Shown: positions 53,683 to 63,326, counted from the stretch's first letter. The stretch: 64,000 bases of DNA from Rhizobium sp. CF080 (GCF_000282095.2 NZ_AKKC02000015.1:434001-498000), one strand, 5' to 3'. A program made the numbers and translations. Notes: generated by a model not told the origin, from the letters alone.

Positions 53683-55191
53683 TCAGCCTTTCTTGACGCC
53701 TTGCAGGCGGATCATGCCGTCAGGACTGGGCACGAAACCTGTGACGTTCTTCTTGTAAGCCCAGATCCACGACTGATGGCCGAGATAGATGACCGGCATG
53801 TCTTCGTTGAGGATCACGGAAGCTGCATCGTATTTCTGCTTGCGGACCGCATCGTCGGTCGAGGCGCGTGCTTCGTTGAGCAGCTTGTCGACGTCCGGGT
53901 TGCAGTATTTCACGTCGTTGATGCCACCCTTGCAGGTGATGAACTGATGGATATTGCCATCAGGATCGACGCGGCCGGACCAGTCGGAACGGCTGAGCTG
54001 GAAGTTGCCGCGGGTCTGCTCTTCGAGCAGGGTGGCGAACTCGGTGGACTTCAGGCTGACGTCGAAGCCGGCTTCGGCGACCATCGACTGCAGGATCTGC
54101 ATCATCTGCTGAGCGACCGGGTTGTTCGGGATCTGCAGTTCGACCGGCACGCGGTCGAAGCCGGCGGCCTTGATCAGAGCCTTGGCCTTGGCGACGTCGC
54201 GGGCCGGAACCGGGATCGCCTTGTTGAACCACGGGCTGTTTGGCGGGAACGGCTGGTTGCCGCCGACGGCCGTGCCTTCATAAACGATCTGGTTCATCGC
54301 ATCGCGGTCGATCGCCAGCGAGAAGGCCTGGCGCAGGCGCTTGTCCTTACCGAACGGATTGTCGGCGCGCGCACCGTTGCCGACATTGGCGTAAAGCGCC
54401 ATGTAGCCGATATTGACGGTCGCATCGTATTTCAGGCCTGAATTGCCCTTGACGGCAGCAACATCGGTCGGAGCCAAGCGCTCGATGAAGTCGAGGTCTC
54501 CCGACTGCAGGTTGGCGAGGCGCACGGTCGTATCCGGGATCGGCAGATAGGTGACCTTGTCGACGAAGATCTTGTCCTTGTCCCAGTAATCCTTGAACTT
54601 CTCGAGCACGATGCGGTCCTGCTGGACGCGCTCGACGAACTTGAACGGACCGGCGCAGACCGGCTTCGAACCGAAATTGGCGCCGAGCGCCTTGGCGGCG
54701 GTCGGAGAGACGATCATCCCGGCGCGGTCGGAAAGCTGGGCGAGCAGCGTCACGTCCGGGGCCTTCAGCGTGAACTTGACTTCCAGCGGGCCAGTCGCCT
54801 CGACCTTGGCGACGGAGGTCAGCTCGCTCTTGCGGCGGGATTCAGGCAGGGTCATGTTGCGTTCGATGGTGGCAGCAACGGCTGCGGCATCGAGCGGGGT
54901 GTCGTCGTGGAACTTGACGCCCTGCCGGATTTTCATGGTCAGTTCCTTGCCGTTGGCGGACCACTTCCACTCGGTGGCGAGCTGCGGAACGATCTTCAGG
55001 TCGGGCGAAACGTCGACCAGCTTGTCGCACAGGGCGGTATAGACGATACGGCCGACGAAGGTGCGGGACTGGGCCGGGTCGAGAACGTCGGCATCGTCCT
55101 GGAGGCCGATCCGCAAATCAACTGCAAGCGCCGGAAAGGCGAAAAGCGCGCCGGCCAGCAGCGCTGTGGTAAGCCTGGTAAGTCGCATCAT
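53683..55191 (-). CDS. Peptide-binding protein of the ABC transporter
   Basis: 502 residues. Signal peptide (LTTALLAGALFAFPALA), then the family 5 solute-binding pattern: VDLRIGLQDDADVLDPAQS, NGKELTMKIRQGVKFHDDTP, KAPDVTLLAQLSD, FSLAIDRDAMNQIV. Periplasmic receptor that delivers di-/oligopeptides, here probably glutathione-like or gamma-glutamyl compounds by context. First structural gene after the regulator. Confidence 0.95.
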   Translation of the reverse strand: MMRLTRLTTALLAGALFAFPALAVDLRIGLQDDADVLDPAQSRTFVGRIVYTALCDKLVDVSPDLKIVPQLATEWKWSANGKELTMKIRQGVKFHDDTPLDAAAVAATIERNMTLPESRRKSELTSVAKVEATGPLEVKFTLKAPDVTLLAQLSDRAGMIVSPTAAKALGANFGSKPVCAGPFKFVERVQQDRIVLEKFKDYWDKDKIFVDKVTYLPIPDTTVRLANLQSGDLDFIERLAPTDVAAVKGNSGLKYDATVNIGYMALYANVGNGARADNPFGKDKRLRQAFSLAIDRDAMNQIVYEGTAVGGNQPFPPNSPWFNKAIPVPARDVAKAKALIKAAGFDRVPVELQIPNNPVAQQMMQILQSMVAEAGFDVSLKSTEFATLLEEQTRGNFQLSRSDWSGRVDPDGNIHQFITCKGGINDVKYCNPDVDKLLNEARASTDDAVRKQKYDAASVILNEDMPVIYLGHQSWIWAYKKNVTGFVPSPDGMIRLQGVKKG

Positions 55192-55280
55192 TATGTATAT
55201 TCCTCTCTTGTTTTTTGGTTCCTGTTTTTAGTCTTGGCCGGTTTTCCGGCTTCTGGTGGTGGCGGCCATACGACGGCCGT

Positions 55281-56021
55281 TCAGCTTACCTGGCTCAGCG
55301 GCCCCGGTTCCGTGGAACCGAGGGACGTCGCCCGGATCAGCCGCTCCTGGAGCATCAGCAGATGTTCGCGCATCGCCTCCCCCGCCCGCACCGGATCACG
55401 GGCGGCGATCGCCTCGATGATGCTCTGGTGCTGGGCAAAGGAGATGTTGACCGCATTGCCGCTCGAACGGGCAAGCTCGCGGATCGCCCGCCATGCCTCG
55501 TCCTGACGGACACGGTTGATGACGTCGAAGATCGACAGGAAAAGCTGGTTGCCAGCGCTCTGGGCAATCAGCCGGTGCAGCGTCCCGTCCCAGAGTTCGC
55601 GGGCGTCGGCATCGCTGCTCTCGATGATCTTCAAGGCGATCTCGTGCATCTTGGCGATATCCGCCGGCTTGGCACGCATTGCCGCGAGCTGGGCGAGCTG
55701 CGGCTCGATCCTCAAACGGACTTCCATGATCTCCATGAAATCCGTGCCGGCGACGATCGCGCCCAGATGGTTGCTCCAGTCGCTCGGCCGCTCGCCGATA
55801 AAGGTGCCCGAACCCTGGCGGCGCCAGATGAGGCCTTCGGATTCAAGCACTTCGAGCGCACGTCGCACAGCGCGACGGCTGATGCCGAGCATATCGGTCA
55901 GGGTGCGCTCGGTCGGCAGACGGCCTTCCGAACCGAGTTCCCCCGCCCTCAAAAGCTCTCTTAGGCGATCCAGCGCATAGCTCGAATTGTCGTGAGCCTC
56001 GCCTGCTTTCCCCTGTACCAT
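55281..56021 (-). CDS. GntR/FadR-type regulator
   Basis: 246 residues from ATG 56021 (TTG 56033 possible). Winged HTH: YALDRLRELLRAGELGSEGR, LPTERTLTDMLGISRRAVRR, LEVLESEGLIWRRQGSGTFI. C-terminal FCD domain with metal-like His residues (MHEIALKII, LHRLIAQSAGN, HQSIIEAI, REHLLMLQ). Upstream of the transporter cluster in the same direction; likely its ligand-responsive repressor. Confidence 0.9.
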   Translation of the reverse strand: MVQGKAGEAHDNSSYALDRLRELLRAGELGSEGRLPTERTLTDMLGISRRAVRRALEVLESEGLIWRRQGSGTFIGERPSDWSNHLGAIVAGTDFMEIMEVRLRIEPQLAQLAAMRAKPADIAKMHEIALKIIESSDADARELWDGTLHRLIAQSAGNQLFLSIFDVINRVRQDEAWRAIRELARSSGNAVNISFAQHQSIIEAIAARDPVRAGEAMREHLLMLQERLIRATSLGSTEPGPLSQVS

Positions 56022-56237
56022 TTTCCGTACCAATTTTTAATTGGTTCGAATGGACGGCATTTGCCAGCGTCCGTCAAGTTAATTTTTCGGCAATTCTTGC
56101 AGTGCACAAAATTCGTGCATCCAGATTGAAATCAAGGCTTGGACGGGCCGCAATCAAAACTTTAGAATAGGCGGCTACAAAGGGATTCGTGAGTGCTGCC
56201 GCATCGCGGCAGCCGTCAGATTCGGAGCGGAGCATCC
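56022..56237. promoter_or_regulatory. Divergent region between regulator and sthA
   Basis: About 216 bases. Two TGGTAC/GTACCA-type half-sites (near 56015 and 56027) at the regulator start may be its operator. The rest is A/T-rich, probably holding both promoters. No gene seen. Confidence 0.35.
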
Positions 56238-57722
56238 ATGAACCAATACGACCTCATCGTCGTCGGCAGCGGACCGGCCGGTCGCCGCGCCGCCATTCAG
56301 GCAGCCAAACTCGACAAGAAGGTTCTGGTCGTCGAACAGGGCAAAAGGGTCGGCGGCGTTTCGGTCCATACGGGCACGATCCCCTCGAAGACGCTGCGCG
56401 AAACCGCGCTCAACCTGTCGGGCTGGCGCGAACGCGGCTTCTACGGCAAGGCCTACCGCGTCAAGCAGGAGATCAGCGCCGAGGATCTGCGGCGTCGTCT
56501 GCTGATCACCCTCGATCACGAGGTGGAGGTGCTGGAGCACCAGTTCGCCCGCAACCGCGTCCAGAGCATCCGCGGCAAGGCGACCTTCGTCACGGCCGAC
56601 ACGATGGCGATCGCCAAGGATGACGGCGACGTCATGCACGTCATGGGCAAATCGATCCTGCTTGCGGTCGGCACAAAGCCTTTCCGCCCCGATTACATTC
56701 CCTTCGACGGCAAGACGGTTCTCGACAGTGACGAGCTTCTGGAAATCGAACAGCTGCCGCGGTCCATGGTCGTGATCGGCGCCGGAGTCATCGGCATAGA
56801 ATACGCCACGATCTTCAGTGCACTGGATGCAGCCGTGACGGTCATCGACCCGAAGCCGACCATGCTCGACTTCATCGACAAGGAGATCGTCGAGGACTTC
56901 ACCTATCAGCTGCGCGACCGCAACATGAAGCTGCTGCTCGGCCAGAAGGCCGAAAAGGTCGAGCGCCTGCCCGACGGCAAGGTTTCGGTGGAGGTCGACA
57001 GCGGCCGCCGCATCATCACCGACATGGTTCTGTTCGCCGCCGGCCGCATGGGCGCCACCGATGCGCTGAACCTCGCCGCAGCCGGCCTCGAGGCCGACAG
57101 CCGCGGCCGCCTCAAGGTCAACCCGGAAACCTTCGAAACCTCCGTCAAAGGCATCTATGCCGCCGGCGACGTCGTCGGCTTCCCGAGCCTTGCCTCGACC
57201 TCGATGGAACAGGGGCGCGTCGCGGCGCGTGTCGCCGTCGGCGCGATCGCCAAGGAACCGCAGAAGTATTTCCCCTACGGCATCTATGCCGTCCCGGAAA
57301 TCTCCACCTGCGGCCTCACCGAGGAGGAAATGAAGGAGCGTGGAATTCCCTATGAATGCGGCATCGCCCGCTTCCGCGAGACCTCGCGCGGCCATATCAT
57401 GGGCCTCGATACCGGCCTGCTGAAGCTGATCTTCTCCTTGAAGACCCGCCGCCTGCTCGGCGTCCATATCGTCGGCGAAGGCGCGACCGAACTTGTCCAC
57501 ATCGGCCAGGCGGTGCTGAACCTCAAGGGCACGGTCGAATATTTCGTCGAGAACACGTTCAACTATCCGACCCTTGCCGAAGCCTACAAGATCGCCGGCC
57601 TCGACGCCTGGAACCGCATGGGTGAAGGCCCGAAGGAAGCGGTGGCTCCACAGGTGGAGACCGTGGCGACGGTTAAGGCCGAGACCGCGACAGCTGAGAA
57701 GAAAAAAGCCGCCTCCAAGTGA
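56238..57722 (+). CDS. sthA: Soluble pyridine nucleotide transhydrogenase
   Basis: 494 residues from ATG 56238, with CGGAG upstream. Passes hydride between NADH and NADPH. FAD site YDLIVVGSGPAGRRAA; the usual redox disulphide is absent (GGVSVHTGTIPSKTLRE), which is how this family differs from lipoamide dehydrogenase, though even the single Cys of E. coli SthA is replaced by Val. NAD site VIGAGVIGIEYA, FAD site IYAAGDVVG. A Lys/Ala-rich tail of about 25 residues is extra. Confidence 0.95.
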   Translation: MNQYDLIVVGSGPAGRRAAIQAAKLDKKVLVVEQGKRVGGVSVHTGTIPSKTLRETALNLSGWRERGFYGKAYRVKQEISAEDLRRRLLITLDHEVEVLEHQFARNRVQSIRGKATFVTADTMAIAKDDGDVMHVMGKSILLAVGTKPFRPDYIPFDGKTVLDSDELLEIEQLPRSMVVIGAGVIGIEYATIFSALDAAVTVIDPKPTMLDFIDKEIVEDFTYQLRDRNMKLLLGQKAEKVERLPDGKVSVEVDSGRRIITDMVLFAAGRMGATDALNLAAAGLEADSRGRLKVNPETFETSVKGIYAAGDVVGFPSLASTSMEQGRVAARVAVGAIAKEPQKYFPYGIYAVPEISTCGLTEEEMKERGIPYECGIARFRETSRGHIMGLDTGLLKLIFSLKTRRLLGVHIVGEGATELVHIGQAVLNLKGTVEYFVENTFNYPTLAEAYKIAGLDAWNRMGEGPKEAVAPQVETVATVKAETATAEKKKAASK

Positions 57723-57728
57723 GGCGGC
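57708..57728 (-). terminator. Second hairpin at sthA stop
   Basis: GCCGCCTC with GAGGCGGC around the sthA stop codon. The T run follows only on the minus strand (A run at 57702-57707), so it would stop leftward transcripts from rpsD. Confidence 0.6.
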
Positions 57729-57772
57729 TCCTCTCGTGACCAGATGCCTCAGATAGGCGACCAGCCGAAAAC

Positions 57773-57805
57773 AAAAAAGCCGCCCCGAAAGGCGGCTTTT
57801 CTTTT
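57773..57805. terminator. Bidirectional terminator between sthA and rpsD
   Basis: AAAAAAGCCGCC, a CCGAAA loop, then GGCGGCTTTTCTTTT. The stem has T runs on both strands, so it ends both genes. Confidence 0.9.
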
Positions 57806-57836
57806 GTGTCGCGGAAACGCCCCGAGGGGCATTTCA

Positions 57837-58454
57837 TCAACGCGAGTAAAATTCGACGACCAGCTGCGGTTCCATGATGACGGCGTAAGGAACGTCCGTC
57901 AGGCCCGGAACGCGGGCGAAGGTGGCAACCATCTTGTTGTGGTCGACTTCGATATAGTCCGGAACGTCGCGTTCAGCGAGCGAAACGGCTTCGAGAACCG
58001 TGACGAGCTGCTTGGACTTCTGGCGGACTTCAATGACGTCGCCGGCCTTGCAACGGTAGGAACCGATGTTGACGCGAACGCCGTTGACCGTGACGTGGCC
58101 ATGGTTGACGAACTGGCGGGCAGCAAAGACCGTCGGAACGAACTTGGCACGGTAGACGATCGCGTCGAGGCGCGATTCGAGCAGGCCGATCAGGTTCTCC
58201 GAAGTGTCGCCCTTGCGGCGGTTGGCTTCGTCATAGATCGAACGGAACTGCTTTTCGCGCAGGTCGCCGTAATAGCCCTTGAGCTTCTGCTTGGCGCGCA
58301 GCTGCACGCCGAAGTCGGAAAGCTTGCCCTTGCGGCGCTGGCCGTGCTGGCCGGGGCCGTATTCGCGGCGGTTCACCGGGGACTTCGGACGGCCCCAGAT
58401 GTTTTCGCCCATGCGGCGGTCGATCTTGTATTTGGACGATTCGCGCTTGCTCAT
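57837..58454 (-). CDS. rpsD: 30S ribosomal protein S4
   Basis: 205 residues. [59 protein letters not shown] and the S4 RNA-binding domain ([19 protein letters not shown]) are standard. It nucleates assembly of the small subunit. In this group rpsD stands alone rather than in the alpha operon. Confidence 0.98.
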   Translation of the reverse strand: MSKRESSKYKIDRRMGENIWGRPKSPVNRREYGPGQHGQRRKGKLSDFGVQLRAKQKLKGYYGDLREKQFRSIYDEANRRKGDTSENLIGLLESRLDAIVYRAKFVPTVFAARQFVNHGHVTVNGVRVNIGSYRCKAGDVIEVRQKSKQLVTVLEAVSLAERDVPDYIEVDHNKMVATFARVPGLTDVPYAVIMEPQLVVEFYSR

Positions 58455-58522
58455 CGTATTTCCTTATCAAATGGTTACACCGACTTGTTGCCAAGCCGGA
58501 TCAAGGAAACACGCCCTCCTCT

Positions 58523-58542
58523 GAGCTCTGATTTAAGAGCTC
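58523..58542. repeat. Inverted repeat in rpsD leader
   Basis: GAGCTCT, six bases, AGAGCTC: a perfect 7-base stem about 70 bases upstream of rpsD. The 298-base gap 58455-58752 otherwise holds no gene I can see. Confidence 0.4.
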
Positions 58543-58752
58543 TGACAGGTCTCTCACGAAAGCGTCCGGAGAAAACCACGGGACATGTCAGTGAAACACC
58601 GGGTCTTTCGGCCCGGCGTTGGCGCGGTGTTTAGGCGGATGTCACAGGAATGTCAACTGCACCGCGCCCTTAACCTTTTAGCAAGGCTGTCTGCAGGCTT
58701 TTTTGACGCGGCGAGGCGTTGGGACCATCTTAAGGAGAGGAGGTGTTGTGTC

Positions 58753-58998
58753 ATGAAATCGAAACTCTGGAGCAGCCCGATCAGGATTGAAAACCCCGAA
58801 ACCGGCACGGTCCGCACCGTCAAGACGGTACGCGATGCGAAAACCGTCCTCGACCGCTTCTGGCCAGCCTATCACGGCAGTCAGCATCATCTCGCGGAAC
58901 AGGTCTGCGACGAGGCGTTGAAGGGGAAATCGAAGCCTTCGGAAGCCCGGCGCGCCTTTATCGCCGCGGCGGTGGAAGCGCATTTTCACATCCACTGA
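58753..58998 (+). CDS. DUF982 protein
   Basis: 81 residues from ATG 58753, with GGAGAGGAGG upstream. IRIENPETGTVRTVKTVRDAK and VLDRFWPAYHG, then KPSEARRAFIAAAVEA, match DUF982, a family almost limited to rhizobia and relatives. Function unknown. Its end lies 4 bases from the convergent ATPase gene. Confidence 0.9.
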   Translation: MKSKLWSSPIRIENPETGTVRTVKTVRDAKTVLDRFWPAYHGSQHHLAEQVCDEALKGKSKPSEARRAFIAAAVEAHFHIH

Positions 58999-59002
58999 AG
59001 GC

Positions 59003-60517
59003 CTATTCGGCAGCGAGCCTCGCCTCGCCCTCATCCGGTGCGTCGGCACTACCTGACGCGGTTTCCGCCTGCAGATCCGGGAAGGCAACGATGCGCTTGC
59101 CCGAAAAGTCCGCATGCACGACGATCAGGCCCTGTTCCTCGAAATAACCGAGCAGGCGGCGGGCGCGACGTGCCGAATGAGTGCCGTAGGCTCGGGCGAT
59201 CCGCGCATCCGACGGGCATGGCTCGCCTGATATCGCCGCCTTCGCCATCAGCAGGAAAACGCCCTGCAGATCATCCGAAACACCCGATGACAGCGACAGC
59301 GCCGTCGCCCAGGCTTCGCTTGAAGCGGTTTCCATATCGACGCCCGAGCGGGCGATCGCCGTGCGGCGGCGGAATTCGCCGAGCGACAGCGGCGGTCCGG
59401 GCAGGCGCCGCATCCGGGCGCGCACCAGAAAATCCTGATAGAGAACGGAATCCGTCCGGTAGGCGGATTGCACATCATCGAGAATCTCCGACAGCACGGC
59501 TGACAGCCGCTCCTCGCGCTCCTCAGTGGACAGTTCCGGCTGGGCAATGCGCGGCTCGTGCGGCGCCGGCACGGCAGCGGGCGTCGAGCGCGACAGTTCT
59601 GCGAGGATGTCGGTCGTGGGCCTTGGCGCCGGCGGGGCACGGCGGACGGTCGGCCGGGTGAATTCTTCGGGGTCCGGCGTGAAGATCAGGTCTTCGACAT
59701 CCTGCGGCGCATCCGGCAGCGGCATAAGCTTGGGGCTGGAAGAGCGGGCCGAGGTCTCGACCGTGCCGATGACGATCGGCAGCGGGCGACGCGACAGGGC
59801 CGGGCCGAGGGCGACGAAATTGCCGCGTTTCAGGTCACGGAACATTTCCGCCTGGCGACGGTCCATGCCGAGCAGATCGGCGGCTCGCGCCATGTCGATA
59901 TCGAGGAAAGTGCGGCCCATCAGGAAGTTCGAGGCTTCCGCTGCGACGTTCTTGGCAAGCTTTGCAAGGCGCTGGGTGGCGATGACGCCGGCAAGTCCGC
60001 GCTTTCGACCGCGACACATCAGGTTGGTCATGGCGCCGAGCGAAAGCTTCCTGGCATCTTCCGATACATCGCCGCCGACCGACGGCGCGAACATCTGCGC
60101 CTCGTCCACGACGACCAAGACCGGATACCAGTATTCGCGATCGGCATCGAACATGCCGTTCAGGAAGGCCGCCGCCGCCCGCATCTGTTCTTCGAGATCG
60201 AGGCCTTCCAGCGTCAGAACGCAGGAGACGCGATTCTTGCGGATACGATTGGCGATGCCGGCAAGCTCGGCCTCGCTGCGCTCGCCATCGACGACGACAT
60301 GGCCGAATTTTTCAGACAGCGTGACGAAATCGCCTTCCGGATCGATCACCACCTGTTGCACCCAGGGCGCGGACTGTTCCAGCAGGCGGCGCAGGAGATG
60401 CGACTTGCCTGAGCCGGAATTGCCTTGGACGAGCAGACGGGTCGCCAGAAGCTCCTCGATATCGAGCTTGGCCGGATCGCCCCCGGACACAATTCCCATA
60501 TCGATGCCGACCTGCAA
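59003..60517 (-). CDS. HerA/DUF87-type ATPase
   Basis: 504 residues. Walker A VQGNSGSGKSHLLRRL, Walker B VLVVVDEAQMFAPS, and IATQRLAKLAKNVAAEASN match the FtsK/HerA superfamily (DUF87). The C-terminal 100 residues form a winged-helix-like part (ISGEPCPSDARIARAYGTHS). It is a single chromosomal gene; DNA pumping or a signalling role are both possible. No nearby NurA is seen. Confidence 0.85.
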   Translation of the reverse strand: MQVGIDMGIVSGGDPAKLDIEELLATRLLVQGNSGSGKSHLLRRLLEQSAPWVQQVVIDPEGDFVTLSEKFGHVVVDGERSEAELAGIANRIRKNRVSCVLTLEGLDLEEQMRAAAAFLNGMFDADREYWYPVLVVVDEAQMFAPSVGGDVSEDARKLSLGAMTNLMCRGRKRGLAGVIATQRLAKLAKNVAAEASNFLMGRTFLDIDMARAADLLGMDRRQAEMFRDLKRGNFVALGPALSRRPLPIVIGTVETSARSSSPKLMPLPDAPQDVEDLIFTPDPEEFTRPTVRRAPPAPRPTTDILAELSRSTPAAVPAPHEPRIAQPELSTEEREERLSAVLSEILDDVQSAYRTDSVLYQDFLVRARMRRLPGPPLSLGEFRRRTAIARSGVDMETASSEAWATALSLSSGVSDDLQGVFLLMAKAAISGEPCPSDARIARAYGTHSARRARRLLGYFEEQGLIVVHADFSGKRIVAFPDLQAETASGSADAPDEGEARLAAE

Positions 60518-60636
60518 TGCACTTACCTCGTATGCTGTCTCTTCGCGTTGACCGTTGAGGCCGCGACTCCAGAACCCTAACAGAGATCGGGATTCGTTTC
60601 GCCGGGCAAGATCGAAAATGCACAGGCCTTTGGCGG

Positions 60637-61047
60637 CTACTCGAAATTGAGCTGCCAGGAGACGCCGAAACGATCCTGCAGCCAGCAGAATTTCCGGCTG
60701 AAACCGTAATTGTCGAGCGGCATCAGGAACATCCCACCCTCGCCCAAGCTTGCTGCCAGCCGCTCGAGTTCCTCTTCCGTTTCACATTCCACGAAAAAGG
60801 AGAAGGACGGCGTGAAATCGAAAAGATGCTTGACCGGGCTGTCGATGCAGACAACCTGCTGGCCCGCAAGCTCGAATGTGGCGCGAAACACGCTGCCTTC
60901 CGGCCCCGCCTCGCCCGGTCCATAGCGCCGGATATCGATGATCCGGCCCGCCGGCAGCACCGACGTGTAGAAGGTGATCGCCTCCTCGCAGGTGCCGCCC
61001 TGAAACATCAGGAAGGGTCGGACGGATTTCACTGGACCAGACATCAT
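60637..61047 (-). CDS. VOC-family (PhnB-like) protein
   Basis: 136 residues. RPFLMFQGGTCEEAITFYTS, GQQVVCIDSPVKHLFDFTPS, SFFVECETEEELERLAASL and a final FCWLQDRFGVSWQL match the PhnB/3-demethylubiquinone-methyltransferase-like VOC family. Substrate unknown. Just downstream of a LysE exporter. Confidence 0.85.
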   Translation of the reverse strand: MMSGPVKSVRPFLMFQGGTCEEAITFYTSVLPAGRIIDIRRYGPGEAGPEGSVFRATFELAGQQVVCIDSPVKHLFDFTPSFSFFVECETEEELERLAASLGEGGMFLMPLDNYGFSRKFCWLQDRFGVSWQLNFE

Positions 61048-61056
61048 TCTCTTCCT

Positions 61057-61689
61057 TTACGAAGCTGCCCTTCGGTAGAGCGCCAGCGACCCCGCGAGCG
61101 CCAGAAGCGCGCCGCCGCAGAGCCGGTCGAGCCAGAGCGCCCCTTTCTTCTTCAAGAGGTGCACCGCACGTGAGCCAAGCAGCGCATAACCGAACATGAC
61201 GGCGAAATCGATCAGCGCGAAGACGAGCGCCAGGATCGCATATTGCGGGAATTGCGGCGCATCCGGTGCGATAAATTGCGGCAGAAAGGCCGAGAAGAAC
61301 AGGTATCCCTTGGGATTAGTCACAGCGACGAGGAAGCTTTTCAGGAAGATTGACGTTGCGGAACCCGAACCGGCCGCGGCATCGCCTGCCGTTACGTCAA
61401 GCGAGCCTTTCGAGCGCAGAAGCATGAGCCCGAGAAACGCGAGATAACCGGCACCCAGCCATTTGACGACCGAGAACCAGAATTCGGAGGCCGCGAGCAG
61501 CGCGCCGAGGCCGAGCGCCACCGCGCCGATCAGCACGAAATCGGAGATCATCGCGCCGGCCATGCCCGGCAGCGCGCGACGAAGGCCGTAGCGCGAGCCG
61601 TTGGTGAGCGCCAGGAGAACGGTCGGCCCGGGTGTGGCGATGCCGATCAACGCGACGATCGCAAAGGCAAGCAGGGTAACGTCACTCAT
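61057..61689 (-). CDS. LysE/RhtB exporter
   Basis: 210 residues, about six membrane helices. IATPGPTVLLALTNGSRYG is the family signature; FLKSFLVAVTNPKGYLFF and a C-terminal KKKGALWLDRLCGGALLALAG follow. Exports amino acids or homoserine-lactone-like compounds; substrate unknown. One of two such genes around the GFA gene. Confidence 0.9.
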   Translation of the reverse strand: MSDVTLLAFAIVALIGIATPGPTVLLALTNGSRYGLRRALPGMAGAMISDFVLIGAVALGLGALLAASEFWFSVVKWLGAGYLAFLGLMLLRSKGSLDVTAGDAAAGSGSATSIFLKSFLVAVTNPKGYLFFSAFLPQFIAPDAPQFPQYAILALVFALIDFAVMFGYALLGSRAVHLLKKKGALWLDRLCGGALLALAGSLALYRRAAS

Positions 61690-61699
61690 CGCTCTTCTC

Positions 61700-62071
61700 C
61701 TACCAGAGGTGCCGGCCGTCTATGACCGTATGCGGCCATTCCTCGGCGTCGAAATCGTCGAACAACCGCGCATTCACGGCGATACGCCGGGTCTTGCCGT
61801 CCCAGGTGCCGTCCTGCTGGAAATCCGGGCTGTCGCTATAGGTGGTGCAGCCGCAGGTGCCGCAGAAATGATGCGCCACCGTTTTGGTGTTCCAGCGATA
61901 GACCCTATCGCTCGCGGCATCGGAGGTGACCTTCACCTGCTTCGGCTCGTAATAGGCATGCAGTGAGCCGCGCCTGGAGCAGAAGGTGCAGGTGCAACGG
62001 GTGAGTGCCTGCGGCAGTTCACCCTTGATCTCGAAAACGGTCTCGCCGCAATGGCAACGCCCGGTGATCAT
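61700..62071 (-). CDS. GFA-family zinc protein
   Basis: 123 residues from ATG 62071, with GAGGAAGAG upstream. Zinc sites CHCGE, CTCTFCSRRG and HHFCGTCGC identify the GFA/CENP-V fold (glutathione-dependent formaldehyde-activating-like). True substrate unknown. Sits between two LysE exporters. Confidence 0.9.
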   Translation of the reverse strand: MITGRCHCGETVFEIKGELPQALTRCTCTFCSRRGSLHAYYEPKQVKVTSDAASDRVYRWNTKTVAHHFCGTCGCTTYSDSPDFQQDGTWDGKTRRIAVNARLFDDFDAEEWPHTVIDGRHLW

Positions 62072-62094
62072 CAACTCTTCCTCCCCGATGACGC

Positions 62095-62733
62095 TCAGGT
62101 GGCCGCGCGCTTGAAGCCGACAGACAGCAGCCCGGCGCCGATCATCAGCGAACCGCCCGTGCGGTTGACGATCCGCTGGACCTTCGGCTTGCGGATCGTG
62201 TTGCGTGCCATCGAGGCAAGCACACCGTAGAGTGTGGCGTTCAGTGTTGCGAGTACCAGGAAGGTCACTTCGAAGACGGCCATCTGGAAGAACAGCGGCT
62301 GGCTGAGGTCGAGAAACTGCGGCAGGAAGGCCACGAAGAAGACGATGCTCTTCGGGTTCAGCGCCGTTACTACGTAGGTGTGCAGGAAAATCTTGAGCGG
62401 TTTTACCGAAGCCACCTCCGCCTCGCTCACCTCGGCGGCCCGTTCTGAAACAGGCGCGCGCCAGAGCTTGATGCCGAGATAGATCAGGTAGGCGGCGCCC
62501 ACCCATTTCAGCACGGTGAAGAGCGCAGCAGAGGTCGCAAGCAGCGCGCCGAGACCGAGCATGGAGGCGGTCATCGCGGTGAAATCGCCGAGCGCCACGC
62601 CGGCGACTGTGGCGGAGGCCACCTTGCGGCCATGGCTCAGCGCATAGGAAATGACGAGCAGGATCGTCGGCCCCGGAATGGCCAGGAGAACCGACGAAGC
62701 GGCGACGAAGGCGAGCCAATGTTCAAGCGACAT
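62095..62733 (-). CDS. LysE/RhtB exporter, second copy
   Basis: 212 residues. LLAIPGPTILLVISYALSHG, then LGALLATSAALFTVLKWVGA and TALNPKSIVFFVAFLPQFL. A diverged paralog of the exporter at 61057 with a different N-terminus. Probably exports another small amine or amino acid. Confidence 0.9.
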   Translation of the reverse strand: MSLEHWLAFVAASSVLLAIPGPTILLVISYALSHGRKVASATVAGVALGDFTAMTASMLGLGALLATSAALFTVLKWVGAAYLIYLGIKLWRAPVSERAAEVSEAEVASVKPLKIFLHTYVVTALNPKSIVFFVAFLPQFLDLSQPLFFQMAVFEVTFLVLATLNATLYGVLASMARNTIRKPKVQRIVNRTGGSLMIGAGLLSVGFKRAAT

Positions 62734-62801
62734 GCGAATGTTCCTCCACAGAATGAAGGGAGCAAGCCATCGAATTTTTCACTTTGCAAGCGGTGTTTTA
62801 T

Positions 62802-63269
62802 TCAGCCCTCACGCACCCAGCGATAGAGAACGTCGGGCTCCTTTTCTTCGTTGGCCGCGCCATCTGTCTGCCTGATCTCTACAAAGCCGCGTGCTTCATA
62901 GAAACGGCGGGCGGCAGCATTGCGCTGGAAGGTCCAGAGAAAAAGCTGCGAATGAGACCCTTTGGCGATGTCCAGCAGCCGGGAACCGATCCCCTGCCCC
63001 TGCACGCCCGGCAGGATATAGAGCTGGTCGATCCAATCCTCGCGAAAGGCGATAACGCCGAGCAAGGTGCCGTCCCTTTCGGCGCCCCAGATATCGCAAG
63101 TCGCAGAGAGATGCCCTCTCCAGTATGCGCGATCCTCCTCCGGTGTGTGGAGCTGAGCCAGCCAGGGCAGCCGCTCGTCGAAGGATGCACGGTGGACGCT
63201 CGCGGCGGCCGTCATATCGTCACGGCAAAGTTTGCGGATGAAGGCCGTCATTCTTTCAGCTCCAGCCAT
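62802..63269 (-). CDS. GNAT acetyltransferase
   Basis: 155 residues from ATG 63269, with GGAGG upstream. FIRKLCRDDMTAAASVHRAS, VIAFREDWIDQLYILPGVQG, the CoA loop GQGIGSRLLDIA, and NAAARRFYEARGFVEI are textbook GNAT. Substrate unknown. Confidence 0.95.
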   Translation of the reverse strand: MAGAERMTAFIRKLCRDDMTAAASVHRASFDERLPWLAQLHTPEEDRAYWRGHLSATCDIWGAERDGTLLGVIAFREDWIDQLYILPGVQGQGIGSRLLDIAKGSHSQLFLWTFQRNAAARRFYEARGFVEIRQTDGAANEEKEPDVLYRWVREG

Positions 63270-63326
63270 AGAGTCCTCCATGAGAGGCCCCGGCGGCAAG
63301 TCCGCCGGAGACCCATCCTAGTCCTT

